Source: Aeromonas hydrophila subsp. hydrophila ATCC 7966 (GTDB taxonomy: Bacteria > Pseudomonadota > Gammaproteobacteria > Enterobacterales > Aeromonadaceae). From it: 64,000 bases of DNA. Positions 49,410 through 58,910 of the stretch are shown piece by piece (within the stretch, counting starts at the first letter, position 1; each line of letters starts with the position of its first letter). The notes below the pieces were generated by a model. The model worked only from the letters and a program-made list of their open reading frames with translations. It was not told the origin of the DNA and did not search any database. Where the stretch lies: the NCBI RefSeq assembly GCF_000014805.1, contig NC_008570.1, forward strand, positions 4,303,501-4,367,500, in the 5' to 3' direction. The translations under genes and the position numbers were made by a program.

Positions 49410-49937
49410 TTATTTTCCCTGCTTCTTCTGATCGGCCGGCTTGTCGAAATTCTCTACCTGATCCGGCAGGAACACCGTCTTGACCCGCTGGTTCGGGGTC
49501 TTGCTCTCGGCAATCATCTTCTGTTTGACGATGTCGTAACGGATCAGGTCGCCATTGACCTGGCTGTCTTCCTGCTTGAGCTGACCGTTGCCGGTGATGG
49601 TCACCAGACGGTTCTTCAGCTCATAACGGATGCTGTTGCCATGGGCATTGACCGGCTTGCCGTTGTCCAGGATCTGGAAGAAGGTGGCAGGCTTGCCATA
49701 GGCCGTCATCACCTCGGCACCCTTCTCGCCGGAGCGGATCACCACCACCTTGTCCGCCTTGATCTTGATGGTGCCCTGAGTAATGGTCACATCCTGCTCG
49801 AAGGTGATACGGTTGTCCTGCATCTCGGCCACCTGCTTGACCGCATCCACATAGACCTTCTCGGCAAAGTCGGACTCTTTGGCGCTCACGGTGCCGCACA
49901 GCAGCAGGCCCGCGAGGGCCAGATTAGCGTTTTTCAT
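49410..49937 (-). CDS. lptA: Periplasmic LPS-bridge protein LptA
   Basis: The beta-jellyroll bridge protein of the LPS transport system, 175 residues (185 in E. coli). A signal peptide is predicted to end near GTVSA-KES. The OstA-type repeats are recognisable (ITQGTIKIKADKVVVIRS). Start choice is uncertain: 49937 (MKNANLALAGLL) gives the best signal peptide but has a poor ribosome site; 49952 (MPSISMKN) is possible. It overlaps the lptC end by 14 bases, so coupling is likely. Confidence 0.94.
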   Translation of the reverse strand: MKNANLALAGLLLCGTVSAKESDFAEKVYVDAVKQVAEMQDNRITFEQDVTITQGTIKIKADKVVVIRSGEKGAEVMTAYGKPATFFQILDNGKPVNAHGNSIRYELKNRLVTITGNGQLKQEDSQVNGDLIRYDIVKQKMIAESKTPNQRVKTVFLPDQVENFDKPADQKKQGK

Positions 49938-50484
49938 TGAAATAGATGGCATGGCCCTGATCCAGTAATTCAAAATATTTGCGTTCCAGATGACCCTTCA
50001 GGCCGACGCCCTCGGTCTGGAAATCCTTACCCACTATGCTGACCTGCTGATTGCTTCTCACGTTCTGGGTCACCAGATCCAGCTCCAGATAGGGGGTATC
50101 CAGCGTGGAGATGAAAGAGGTGGGCAGCAAGCCGTCCAGATGCACCTTGTCCCGCAGGATCACGTTGTCATCGGTGTTGAGCACGCCGGTATCGGCGGTG
50201 ACTTTCCACTCGGCCTCACCCTGCTTGTCGAACATGTAGACCACCGGCTTGTCAAAAGTGGCCTGCTCGAGGATCTGGTAGTACTCCGCATAGCGGGACT
50301 CCAGCCGCTCGGTGCGACGCCCCTCGACATCGAAGCGGGTCGTCACCAGATTTTTGGCGGTGAAGTCCGGCTGATAATTCTCCACCTTGGTGGTCGGCTC
50401 CGGCGCCAGCTCAATGTCACCGAGCTGCCAGGCAGCCAGCGCAACCAGGAACAGCAGGGCGAACAACAGGGTCTGTCTGCTCAT
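49924..50484 (-). CDS. lptC: LPS export protein LptC
   Basis: A bitopic inner-membrane protein of 186 residues (191 in E. coli) with an N-terminal membrane helix (about 5-21) and a periplasmic jellyroll that hands LPS from LptFG to LptA. Conserved stretches include the VTTRFDVEGRRTERLES region. It overlaps kdsC by 4 bases. Confidence 0.95.
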   Translation of the reverse strand: MSRQTLLFALLFLVALAAWQLGDIELAPEPTTKVENYQPDFTAKNLVTTRFDVEGRRTERLESRYAEYYQILEQATFDKPVVYMFDKQGEAEWKVTADTGVLNTDDNVILRDKVHLDGLLPTSFISTLDTPYLELDLVTQNVRSNQQVSIVGKDFQTEGVGLKGHLERKYFELLDQGHAIYFNEKR

Positions 50485-51035
50485 ACCGAGGCCTCTGGCT
50501 GATAGTCACCCAGCCCCTGAGCCTGCAAAATGAGATCGCACACCTCGCGCACCGCGCCAACACCGCCGGCCAGCCGGGTCACCATGTCGGCCCGCGCCAG
50601 CACCAGCGGATGGGCATCGGCCACGGCGATGCCGAGACCACAGGCCTGCATCACCGGCAGATCGATGGTGTCATCGCCGATGTAGGCCGCCTGCTCGGGG
50701 GTCAGTGCCAGCTTGCTCAGCAGCGCCTCGAAGTGGGGCAGCTTCTGATCCGCACCCTGAACCAGGTGCTGCACCCCCAGGCTCTTCATCCGATCGCTGA
50801 CGATGCGGGAGTTGCGCCCGGTGATGATGGCAATCTCGATCCCGGCGTTGAGCAGCGCCCGCATGCCGGCACCGTCGCGGGTACAGAAGGTCTTCAGCTC
50901 TTCGCCGTCATTTCCCATGTAGATGAGGCCGTTGGAGAGCACCCCGTCCACATCGCACACCAGCAGGCGGATCTGTGCCGCCTTCTCAAACTGGCTGCGC
51001 GTCACCGGACCATAGAGGGTCGGTACGTTTTGCAT
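50481..51035 (-). CDS. kdsC: 3-deoxy-D-manno-octulosonate 8-phosphate phosphatase KdsC
   Basis: A HAD-family phosphatase of 184 residues (188 in E. coli) that makes Kdo from Kdo 8-phosphate. The nucleophile motif is VCDVDGVLSNG near residue 29. A TTG at 51038 would add one residue, but the ATG at 51035 has GGAG 7 bases upstream and overlaps the kdsD stop (TGATG). Confidence 0.96.
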   Translation of the reverse strand: MQNVPTLYGPVTRSQFEKAAQIRLLVCDVDGVLSNGLIYMGNDGEELKTFCTRDGAGMRALLNAGIEIAIITGRNSRIVSDRMKSLGVQHLVQGADQKLPHFEALLSKLALTPEQAAYIGDDTIDLPVMQACGLGIAVADAHPLVLARADMVTRLAGGVGAVREVCDLILQAQGLGDYQPEASV

Positions 51036-52030
51036 CAAATTACTCCGGCTTTCAGCAGGTCGTGCATGTTGAAGGCACCCAGCGGGCGCTTGTCGCCATC
51101 CACAACCAGTAATCCGTTGATTTTTCTGGTTTCCATCAGTTTGACGGCCTCGGCTGCCATCATCTCAGGTCCCACGGTAACACAGTTGACGGTCATCACA
51201 CGGCTGATCGGGGTGTGGTGGATATCCACCTGCAGGTCCAGAATGCGGCGCAGGTCACCGTCGGTGAACAGGCCGGCCAGGCGGCCATCGGCATTGGCCA
51301 CGGCCGTCATGCCGAGTCCCTTGCGGCTCACTTCCAGCAGTGCCTGGCTGATGGTGGCATCTATCCCCACCTGGGGCAACAGCTCGCCGCTGTGCATCAG
51401 ATCGCCGACCCGCAGCAGCAGTCGCTTGCCAAGGGAGCCGCCCGGGTGAGAGAGGGCAAAATCGTCGGCGGTAAAGCCGCGGGCTTCCAGCAGGGCCACC
51501 GCCAGCGCATCGCCCATCACCAGGGTCGCGGTGGTACTGGACGTGGGCGCCAGCCCCAGCGGGCAGGCTTCTTTCTCTACCTTGATGCACAGGTGCACGT
51601 TGGCTTCTTTCGCCATGGTGGAGGCCGGGTTGCCGGTCATGCAGATGAGCGGGATACCACGGCGCTTGAGCACCGGCAACAGGGCCAGGATCTCGTCGCT
51701 TTCGCCGGAGTTGGAGATGGCGATGATGAGATCGCCGCCGGAAATCATCCCCAGATCGCCGTGGCTGGCTTCACCCGGATGGAGGAAGAAGGCGGGAGTG
51801 CCGGTGCTGGCCAGGGTGGCCGCAATCTTGCTTCCGACATGACCTGACTTGCCCATGCCGGTGACCACTATCTTGCCACTGCAGCGCAGTATCATCTCGC
51901 ACGCCTGATCGAAGGCATCGTTCAGGTATTGGTAGAGTCCATCAATCGCTTGTTTCTCGATGTCCAGCACGGTACGGGCGCTGCGACGAAAATCGAACAG
52001 TTCAGACACTTTTTCAGACTTTACAGACAT
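51035..52030 (-). CDS. kdsD: D-arabinose 5-phosphate isomerase KdsD
   Basis: The first enzyme of Kdo synthesis, 331 residues (328 in E. coli): a SIS domain (about 40-180; VVTGMGKSGHVGSKIAATLAST) and two CBS domains (about 205-331). The ATG at 52030 (MSVKSEKVSELF) has GGAG 10 bases upstream; the frame to 52126 runs into the promoter and is not needed. It begins the long minus-strand series to npr. E. coli has yrbG before it; that gene is absent here. Confidence 0.96.
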   Translation of the reverse strand: MSVKSEKVSELFDFRRSARTVLDIEKQAIDGLYQYLNDAFDQACEMILRCSGKIVVTGMGKSGHVGSKIAATLASTGTPAFFLHPGEASHGDLGMISGGDLIIAISNSGESDEILALLPVLKRRGIPLICMTGNPASTMAKEANVHLCIKVEKEACPLGLAPTSSTTATLVMGDALAVALLEARGFTADDFALSHPGGSLGKRLLLRVGDLMHSGELLPQVGIDATISQALLEVSRKGLGMTAVANADGRLAGLFTDGDLRRILDLQVDIHHTPISRVMTVNCVTVGPEMMAAEAVKLMETRKINGLLVVDGDKRPLGAFNMHDLLKAGVI

Positions 52031-52064
52031 AAAGGCACAGCTCCGGGCTGAAATTTGCTGCGGG

Positions 52065-52070
52065 ATTATA
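52065..52070 (-). promoter_or_regulatory. -10 element of the kdsD promoter
   Basis: A perfect TATAAT on the minus strand 35 bases before the kdsD start, in a T-rich context. No convincing -35 element stands at 16-18 bp, so an activator or extended contacts may be needed. Confidence 0.5.
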
Positions 52071-52188
52071 AAAAAGTCTGTCGAGATAAGCGAATCGGAT
52101 ACTTCCCGACCTGAAAAGAGAGACAATTGGTTACAAAAAACTGTCGCGCGTCTGGGCAGGCAGGCTGTTCAATAGTTGTTCCTTGCTG

Positions 52189-52217
52189 TTGCTTAGACCT
52201 AGACTAGCCCATAAAAT
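52189..52217 (+). promoter_or_regulatory. Predicted mla operon promoter
   Basis: -35 TTGCTT (52189-52194), 17-bp spacer and -10 TAAAAT (52212-52217), giving a start near 52224 only about 14 bases before the mlaF ATG. The short leader makes this uncertain. Confidence 0.45.
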
Positions 52218-52237
52218 TCGCTCTTCATTTACACCGG

Positions 52238-53038
52238 ATGGACAATTGTTTGAACGATGACCTGATCACCATCTCCGACCTGACCTTCAGTCACGGAGAT
52301 CGGCTGTTATACGACGGGATAAACCTGACCATTCCCCGTGGCAAGGTCACTGCGGTCATGGGCCCCAGCGGCATCGGCAAGACCACCTTGCTGCGGTTGA
52401 TCGGCGGCCAGCTCAAGCCCGAATCCGGTCATATCCTGTTTGACGGGGAAGATATCCCCACCCTCTCCCGCTCGCGCCTGTACGAGGTACGCAAGCGGAT
52501 GAGCATGCTGTTCCAGAGCGGCGCCTTGTTTACCGGCATGACGGTGTACGACAACGTGGCCTTCCCGCTGCGCGAGCACTCCGGCCTGCCCGAGGAGCTG
52601 ATCCACACCATCGTCATGATGAAGCTGCAGGCGGTCGGCCTGCGCGGCGCGGCAAGACTGATGCCTTCCGAGCTCTCCGGCGGCATGGCCCGGCGCGCGG
52701 CGCTGGCCCGCTCCATCGCCCTGGATCCGGACCTCATCATGTATGACGAGCCGTTCGTCGGCCAGGATCCCATCACCATGGCGGTGCTGGTGAAGCTCAT
52801 CAAGGATATGAACGATGCCCTCGGCATCACCTCCGTCATCGTCACCCACGACGTGAAAGAGGTGCTGAGCATTGCCGACTACGCCTATATCATCGCCAAC
52901 CGCAAGGTGGTGGCGCACGGCACGCCGGCCCAGCTGCGCGAGGAGCACAATCCCGAGGTCGAGCAGTTCCTGAAAGGATTGCCCGACGGTCCTGTTCCGT
53001 TTCATTTTCCGGCAGGCGACCTGCTACAGGATCTCTGA
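52238..53038 (+). CDS. mlaF: Phospholipid transport ABC ATPase MlaF
   Basis: The ATPase of the MlaFEDB complex, which keeps phospholipids out of the outer leaflet of the outer membrane. It has 266 residues (269 in E. coli). Walker A ([11 protein letters not shown]), signature [15 protein letters not shown] and Walker B ([12 protein letters not shown]) are clear. No strong ribosome site precedes the ATG; a TTG at 52250 is an alternative. First gene of mlaFEDCB-ibaG-murA, divergent from kdsD. Confidence 0.96.
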   Translation: MDNCLNDDLITISDLTFSHGDRLLYDGINLTIPRGKVTAVMGPSGIGKTTLLRLIGGQLKPESGHILFDGEDIPTLSRSRLYEVRKRMSMLFQSGALFTGMTVYDNVAFPLREHSGLPEELIHTIVMMKLQAVGLRGAARLMPSELSGGMARRAALARSIALDPDLIMYDEPFVGQDPITMAVLVKLIKDMNDALGITSVIVTHDVKEVLSIADYAYIIANRKVVAHGTPAQLREEHNPEVEQFLKGLPDGPVPFHFPAGDLLQDL

Positions 53039-53817
53039 TGTTGACAAGCCAGGTAAGCAAACTGGGGCGAAGCGGGGTGCGATTCATCAGCGCCATCGGC
53101 CGCGCCACCATCATGTTGTTTCACGCGTTGGCGGGAAAACCCGCGCCGCGCAAGCACTTCCCGCTGCTGGTGCAGCAGTTGTATGTGGTCGGGGTACAGT
53201 CGGTCGCCATCATTCTTGTGTCGGGCCTGTTCATCGGCATGGTGCTCTCGTTGCAGGGCTACAACGTACTGAAGGACTTCGGTGCCGAGCAAAGCCTGGG
53301 GCCGCTGGTCTCCCTCTCCCTGCTGCGGGAGCTGGGCCCCGTGGTGACCGCGCTGCTGTTTGCCGGCCGCGCCGGCTCGGCCCTCACCGCCGAAATTGGC
53401 CTGATGAAGGCCACCGAACAGCTCTCCAGCCTGGAGATGATGGCGGTGGATCCGCTGCGCCGGGTGGTCGCGCCGCGCTTCTGGGCCGGGGTCATCAGCA
53501 TGCCGCTGCTGGCCTTCATGTTCAGCCTGATCGGCATCTTCGGCGGCAAGCTGGTCGGCGTGGACTGGCTGGGGGTGGACGAAGGCAGCTTCTGGTCCGC
53601 CATGCAGGCCTCCGTCGACTGGCAGGATGACATCATGCAGGGGGCCATCAAGAGCCTGATCTTTGCCCTGGTGGTCACCTGGATTGCGCTCTTTAACGGT
53701 TATGATGCCAAGCCGACCTCGGCCGGGATCAGTCAGGCCACGACCCGTACCGTGGTCCACTCCTCCCTGGCCGTGCTCGGCCTGGATTTTATACTCACCG
53801 CAGTCATGTTTGGATAA
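53038..53817 (+). CDS. mlaE: Phospholipid transport permease MlaE
   Basis: The MlaE permease, 259 residues (260 in E. coli), with about five to six membrane helices. The conserved [31 protein letters not shown] region is the family hallmark. It starts with a one-base overlap of the mlaF stop (TGATG). Confidence 0.97.
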   Translation: MLTSQVSKLGRSGVRFISAIGRATIMLFHALAGKPAPRKHFPLLVQQLYVVGVQSVAIILVSGLFIGMVLSLQGYNVLKDFGAEQSLGPLVSLSLLRELGPVVTALLFAGRAGSALTAEIGLMKATEQLSSLEMMAVDPLRRVVAPRFWAGVISMPLLAFMFSLIGIFGGKLVGVDWLGVDEGSFWSAMQASVDWQDDIMQGAIKSLIFALVVTWIALFNGYDAKPTSAGISQATTRTVVHSSLAVLGLDFILTAVMFG

Positions 53818-53824
53818 GGTAAAG

Positions 53825-54316
53825 ATGAAGTTCAGCAAAGTAGAATTCCTGGTTGGCGCTTTCATGCTGGCCGGCATCGGTGCCATTCTGGCGTTGGCAC
53901 TGCAAGTGGCAGGTTTGAGTTTCAAACCGGAAGGAGAAACCTATACCCTGCGCGCCCATTTCGATAATATCGGCGGCCTGAAAGTGCGCTCACCGGTCAA
54001 GGTGGGTGGCGTGGTCGTCGGTCGGGTCAGCGACATCACTCTGGACGCCAAGAGCCAGGTGCCGATCGTCTCTTTGCAGATGCAAAAGAGCGCCGGTGAG
54101 TTCTCCGAGACCAGTACCCTCTCCATCCTGACTTCGGGGTTGCTCGGCGAGCAGTACATAGGCCTGATGCCCGGCTTTACCGATGAGGAGATGGGCACCA
54201 GCATGCTCAAGGATGGCGACATGATTGAAGACACCAAATCCGCCATTGTGCTGGAAGACCTGATTGGCAAGTTCCTCTACAGCCAGTCTTCCGACACAAA
54301 ATCAGACAGCAAGTAA
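53825..54316 (+). CDS. mlaD: MCE-domain protein MlaD
   Basis: An inner-membrane anchored MCE protein of 163 residues (183 in E. coli) that forms the hexameric ring of the Mla complex. One N-terminal membrane helix (about 8-28) and the MCE domain (about 38-118; VKVGGVVVGRVSDITLD) are visible. The ATG at 53825 follows a TAAGG-type site. The C-terminal helix is somewhat shorter than in E. coli. Confidence 0.95.
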   Translation: MKFSKVEFLVGAFMLAGIGAILALALQVAGLSFKPEGETYTLRAHFDNIGGLKVRSPVKVGGVVVGRVSDITLDAKSQVPIVSLQMQKSAGEFSETSTLSILTSGLLGEQYIGLMPGFTDEEMGTSMLKDGDMIEDTKSAIVLEDLIGKFLYSQSSDTKSDSK

Positions 54317-54325
54317 GGAGTAACC

Positions 54326-54958
54326 ATGTTCAAGAAGATCGCCCTGCTGCTGGGCCTGATGACCAGCATGCTGTTTTCCCTGACCGCGCAAGCCACCGAT
54401 GCCACCGATCCCTATGCCCTGGTGGATCAGGCGGCCAAGCAGACCTTCGCCCGCCTGAAGGCCGATCAGGCCCAGGTGAAGAGCAATCCGGACCACCTGC
54501 GGGTGATCATCCGCGAAGAGCTGCTGCCCTACGTGGACAACCGCTTCGCCGCCTACAAGGTGCTCGGCAACCAGATCAAGCAGACCACTCCGGCCCAGCG
54601 TGACGCCTTCGTCGAGGTGTTCACCGAGTACATGGTGAGCTCCTACGCCGACGCCCTGGCCCATTTCGACAAGCAGACCGTCAAGGTCGAGCCGGGCAAG
54701 GCCGCCGGTGACAGCAACATCACCGCCGTCAACGTCAGCGTGAAAGAGGCCGGCAAGCCGGACATCTTCCTCGAGTTCAAGCTGCGCAAGAACAACAAGA
54801 CCGGCGAATGGAAAGCCTTCGACATGGTTGCCGAAGGGATCAGCCTGCTCTCTGCCAAGCAGAACGAGCTGGGTGGCCTCATCCGCCAGAACGGCATCGA
54901 TGCGGTGATCGCCCAGCTGCGCGCCCACAATGCCAAGCCGCTGGTACTCAAGAAATGA
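54326..54958 (+). CDS. mlaC: Periplasmic phospholipid-binding protein MlaC
   Basis: The soluble carrier that shuttles phospholipids between MlaA in the outer membrane and MlaD, 210 residues (211 in E. coli). The signal peptide is predicted to end near AQA (about residue 23). The Ttg2D fold segments (TPAQRDAFVEVFTEYMVSSYADAL) are typical. AAGGAG precedes the ATG. Confidence 0.96.
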   Translation: MFKKIALLLGLMTSMLFSLTAQATDATDPYALVDQAAKQTFARLKADQAQVKSNPDHLRVIIREELLPYVDNRFAAYKVLGNQIKQTTPAQRDAFVEVFTEYMVSSYADALAHFDKQTVKVEPGKAAGDSNITAVNVSVKEAGKPDIFLEFKLRKNNKTGEWKAFDMVAEGISLLSAKQNELGGLIRQNGIDAVIAQLRAHNAKPLVLKK

Positions 54959-55227
54959 GACTGAGCGGCGAGCTGCAGGCAGCCCAGGTCGTTGAGTTGT
55001 GGCAACGGCGAGCCGACTGGTGGCAGGAAGACCAGATCGAGCTCGGCGACGTCACCACCCTGGATTCGGCAGGGCTTGCCCTGCTGGTCAAATGGGCCAA
55101 AGCCGCTCTGGCACGAGGCGCCACACCGCAACTGGTGGGCGCCTCCACTGATTTTTATACCCTGGCCAACCTCTACGGGGTGGCCGGATTGTTTCAGTCA
55201 ACTCCGCTCACAACTGAGGACGCATAA
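54955..55227 (+). CDS. mlaB: STAS-domain protein MlaB
   Basis: A single STAS domain of 90 residues (97 in E. coli) that binds MlaF and stabilises the ABC transporter. The core [19 protein letters not shown] carries the conserved threonine/serine positions. The ATG at 54955 overlaps the mlaC stop (ATGA); the frame continuing upstream runs through mlaC and is not used. Confidence 0.94.
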   Translation: MRLSGELQAAQVVELWQRRADWWQEDQIELGDVTTLDSAGLALLVKWAKAALARGATPQLVGASTDFYTLANLYGVAGLFQSTPLTTEDA

Positions 55228-55484
55228 TGCAAGTCTCTGAAATTGAAGCGATACTCCTCGAGGCTCTGCCATTGTCCGAAGTCCATGTCAAAGGAGACGG
55301 CAGTCACTACCAAGTGATCGCCGTCGGCGACATGTTTGACGGCATGAGCCGGGTCAAGAAGCAACAGGCCATCTATGCCCCGCTGATGGACAAGATCGCC
55401 AGCAACGCCATTCACGCACTCTCCATCAAGGCTTTTACCGATGCCGAGTGGAAACGCGAACGTAAATTCCTACTGCCCTCCTGA
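55227..55484 (+). CDS. ibaG: BolA-family protein IbaG
   Basis: A BolA homologue of 85 residues (YrbA in E. coli), partner of monothiol glutaredoxin in iron-sulfur handling. [30 protein letters not shown] is the typical core, with a histidine for cluster ligation. The start overlaps the mlaB stop by one base (TAATG). Confidence 0.95.
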   Translation: MQVSEIEAILLEALPLSEVHVKGDGSHYQVIAVGDMFDGMSRVKKQQAIYAPLMDKIASNAIHALSIKAFTDAEWKRERKFLLPS

Positions 55485-55501
55485 TTTGGTATCAAACGTA
55501 A

Positions 55502-56758
<1,257 letters not shown>

Positions 56759-56782
56759 TTGCCGCCCCTGCGCACGCCGATA

Positions 56783-56816
56783 CAAAAAGGCCCCTCGCAC
56801 TGCGAGGGGCCTTTTT
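56783..56816. terminator. Bidirectional terminator between murA and tldE
   Basis: AAAAAGGCCCCTCGCA CT GCGAGGGGCCTTTTT-type stem with A and T tracts at both ends, between the convergent genes murA (plus) and tldE (minus). Confidence 0.93.
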
Positions 56817-56843
56817 CATGGCTGCAATCCGCTGATGCCGGGA

Positions 56844-58187
56844 TCAGTGGCCGGCCAGTTTCATGCTCTCGACCAGCACCGAGCCGGTCTTGAGGCTGGA
56901 ACGCTCATCTTCGTCGCTGCCCACCGCCACGATATGGCTGAACATCTCGGCCAGATTGCCGGCGATGGTGATCTCTTCGACCGGATAGGCTATCTCGCCG
57001 TTCTCCACCCAGAAACCGGCAGCGCCGCGGGAGTAGTCGCCATTGACGATGTTGACCCCCTGCCCCATCAGTTCAGTCACCAGCAGGCCGGTGCCCATCT
57101 CCTTGAGCATGCCATTGAAATCCTGACCGGTGCTGGAGACCTGCCAGTTGTGGATGCCGCCGGCGTGGCCCGTGGTGGTGAGCCCCAGCTTGCGGGCGGA
57201 GTAGGAGGTAAGCAGCCAGCTCATCAGCTCGCCATTGCGCACTATGTCCATGTCGCGTGTCAGCACACCTTCGCCATCGAACGGGGTACTGGCGAGCCCC
57301 CCCAGCAGGTGGGGAAACTCCTGGATGGTGAGCCACTCGGGCAGGATCTGCTTGCCCAGCTTGTCCAGCAGAAAGCTCGACTTGCGGTAGAGATTGCCAC
57401 CGCTGATGGCCATCACCAGATGACCCCACAGACCGGCCGCCGTATCGGGATGGAACAGCACGGGAGCGTGGCGAGTGCTGATCTTGCGGGCCCCCAGACG
57501 AGAGAGGGTGCGCTCCACCGCCTCGTCGGCGATCCGCTGCGGGCTCCAGAGCCCGTCCAGGGTACGGCTGGAGGAGTAGCCGTAATCGCGCTGCATGTCG
57601 CCGTCCTGCTCGCCGATCAGCACGCAGCTCAGAGAGTTGCGCGATGCCGCGTAGCCTTTGACGAAGCCATGGCTGTTGCCATACACCTTGATGCCGAGGT
57701 GACTGGAGAAACCGGCACCGTCGGAGTGCTTGATACGGGTATCGCGGCCCAACGCCAGTCGTTCACACTCGATGGCCAGTTCGATGCCGCGCTGCGGATC
57801 CAGCTCGATTGGATGACACAGTTGCAGATCCGGGGCGTCCCAGGCCAGCAGCTCGGCATCAGCCAGACCGGCGCAGGCATCCGGCGAGGTGTGCCGGGCA
57901 ATCTCCATGGCCGCTTCGACGGCGGCACGAATGGCCGACGGGCTCAGATCCGTGGTGGAGGAGGAACCCTTGCAGCCATCGCGATAGACGGCGATGCCGA
58001 GCGCCCCGTCCTTGTTGAATTCGATGCTTTCCAGTTCACAACCCCGGGTGTTCACCGACAACCCGGTCTGCTTGCTGATGGAGACTTCGGCAAGCCCGGC
58101 GCCCAGTCCCTTGGCAATCTCCAGGGCCTCGGCAACTACGGCTTCAAGATGGGCTTGATCCTGGCGGATTTGGTCTTGCTGATCCAT
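56844..58187 (-). CDS. pmbA: Metalloprotease subunit TldE (PmbA)
   Basis: A 447-residue protein (450 in E. coli), the non-catalytic half of the TldD/TldE protease, which trims leader peptides of microcin B17-type compounds and takes part in CcdA decay. No HExxxH motif is seen, as expected for TldE; the catalytic partner TldD must be elsewhere. Conserved stretches include [25 protein letters not shown]. It is divergent from darP, the yjgA/pmbA arrangement of E. coli. Confidence 0.96.
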   Translation of the reverse strand: MDQQDQIRQDQAHLEAVVAEALEIAKGLGAGLAEVSISKQTGLSVNTRGCELESIEFNKDGALGIAVYRDGCKGSSSTTDLSPSAIRAAVEAAMEIARHTSPDACAGLADAELLAWDAPDLQLCHPIELDPQRGIELAIECERLALGRDTRIKHSDGAGFSSHLGIKVYGNSHGFVKGYAASRNSLSCVLIGEQDGDMQRDYGYSSSRTLDGLWSPQRIADEAVERTLSRLGARKISTRHAPVLFHPDTAAGLWGHLVMAISGGNLYRKSSFLLDKLGKQILPEWLTIQEFPHLLGGLASTPFDGEGVLTRDMDIVRNGELMSWLLTSYSARKLGLTTTGHAGGIHNWQVSSTGQDFNGMLKEMGTGLLVTELMGQGVNIVNGDYSRGAAGFWVENGEIAYPVEEITIAGNLAEMFSHIVAVGSDEDERSSLKTGSVLVESMKLAGH

Positions 58188-58300
58188 AACTCACATCTGT
58201 ATGAAGGAAGGAAAGGGGCTAAGCATATCAGACCCCTGCGCCCAGCGGGAGAAGCTGGTAACATATCCACCAAACGTGAATGACAGGAATCAAGAGACCG

Positions 58301-58825
58301 ATGAGTCAATATCAAGACGACAACGAGTGGGAAGACTGGGGCCCCAGTAAAAGCCAGCTCAAGCGCGATGCCGAAGCCTTGCAGAAAATGGGGGAAGAGA
58401 TCGTCTCCCTCAGCCACAGCGAGCTGGAGAAGATCCCGCTGGATGAAGAGCTGGCCGAAGCGGTCGAGCTGGGCCGCAAGCTCAAGCCGAAGAAGGACGA
58501 GTCTTTCCGTCGCCACCTGCAGTTCATCGGCCGGTTGATGCGCAGCCGCGATGTGGAGCCCATCGTCGAGGCGCTCTCCATCATCAAGAATCGCCACTCC
58601 ACCGTAAACGCCCGCCTGCACCGGCTGGAGCAGTGGCGTGAGCGACTGATCAATGAAGGCGACAGCGCCCTCAACGAGCTGATGTCCCAGTTCCACGAAC
58701 TGGACCGCCAGAAGCTGCGCCAGCTGATCCGCACCGCCAACAAGGAGCGGGAGCTGAACAAGCCGCCGGTGGCCTATCGCGAGATGTACCAGTACCTGCG
58801 CGGCGAGATCGAAGATCTGCTGTAA
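58301..58825 (+). CDS. darP: Ribosome biogenesis protein DarP (YjgA)
   Basis: A helical 174-residue protein (183 in E. coli) that acts in late assembly of the 50S subunit at the peptidyl-transferase centre. DUF615 features are visible: an acidic N-terminus (DDNEWEDWGPSKSQLKRDAEALQ in two parts), and the C-terminal RELNKPPVAYREMYQYLR. The ATG at 58301 is preferred over 58280, which would add MTGIKRP. Confidence 0.95.
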   Translation: MSQYQDDNEWEDWGPSKSQLKRDAEALQKMGEEIVSLSHSELEKIPLDEELAEAVELGRKLKPKKDESFRRHLQFIGRLMRSRDVEPIVEALSIIKNRHSTVNARLHRLEQWRERLINEGDSALNELMSQFHELDRQKLRQLIRTANKERELNKPPVAYREMYQYLRGEIEDLL

Positions 58826-58865
58826 GTGATGACTCACCGTCGCCGACCGGCGATGAACAGTACAA

Positions 58866-58896
58866 ATAAAACGGGGCCGATATGGCCCCGTTTTCG
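58866..58896. terminator. Bidirectional terminator between darP and the PBP gene
   Basis: AAACGGGGCC GATAT GGCCCCGTTT with flanking A- and T-rich stretches, between the convergent genes darP (plus) and the PBP gene (minus). Confidence 0.88.
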
Positions 58897-58910
58897 TGTC
58901 ACTGCAGCAG

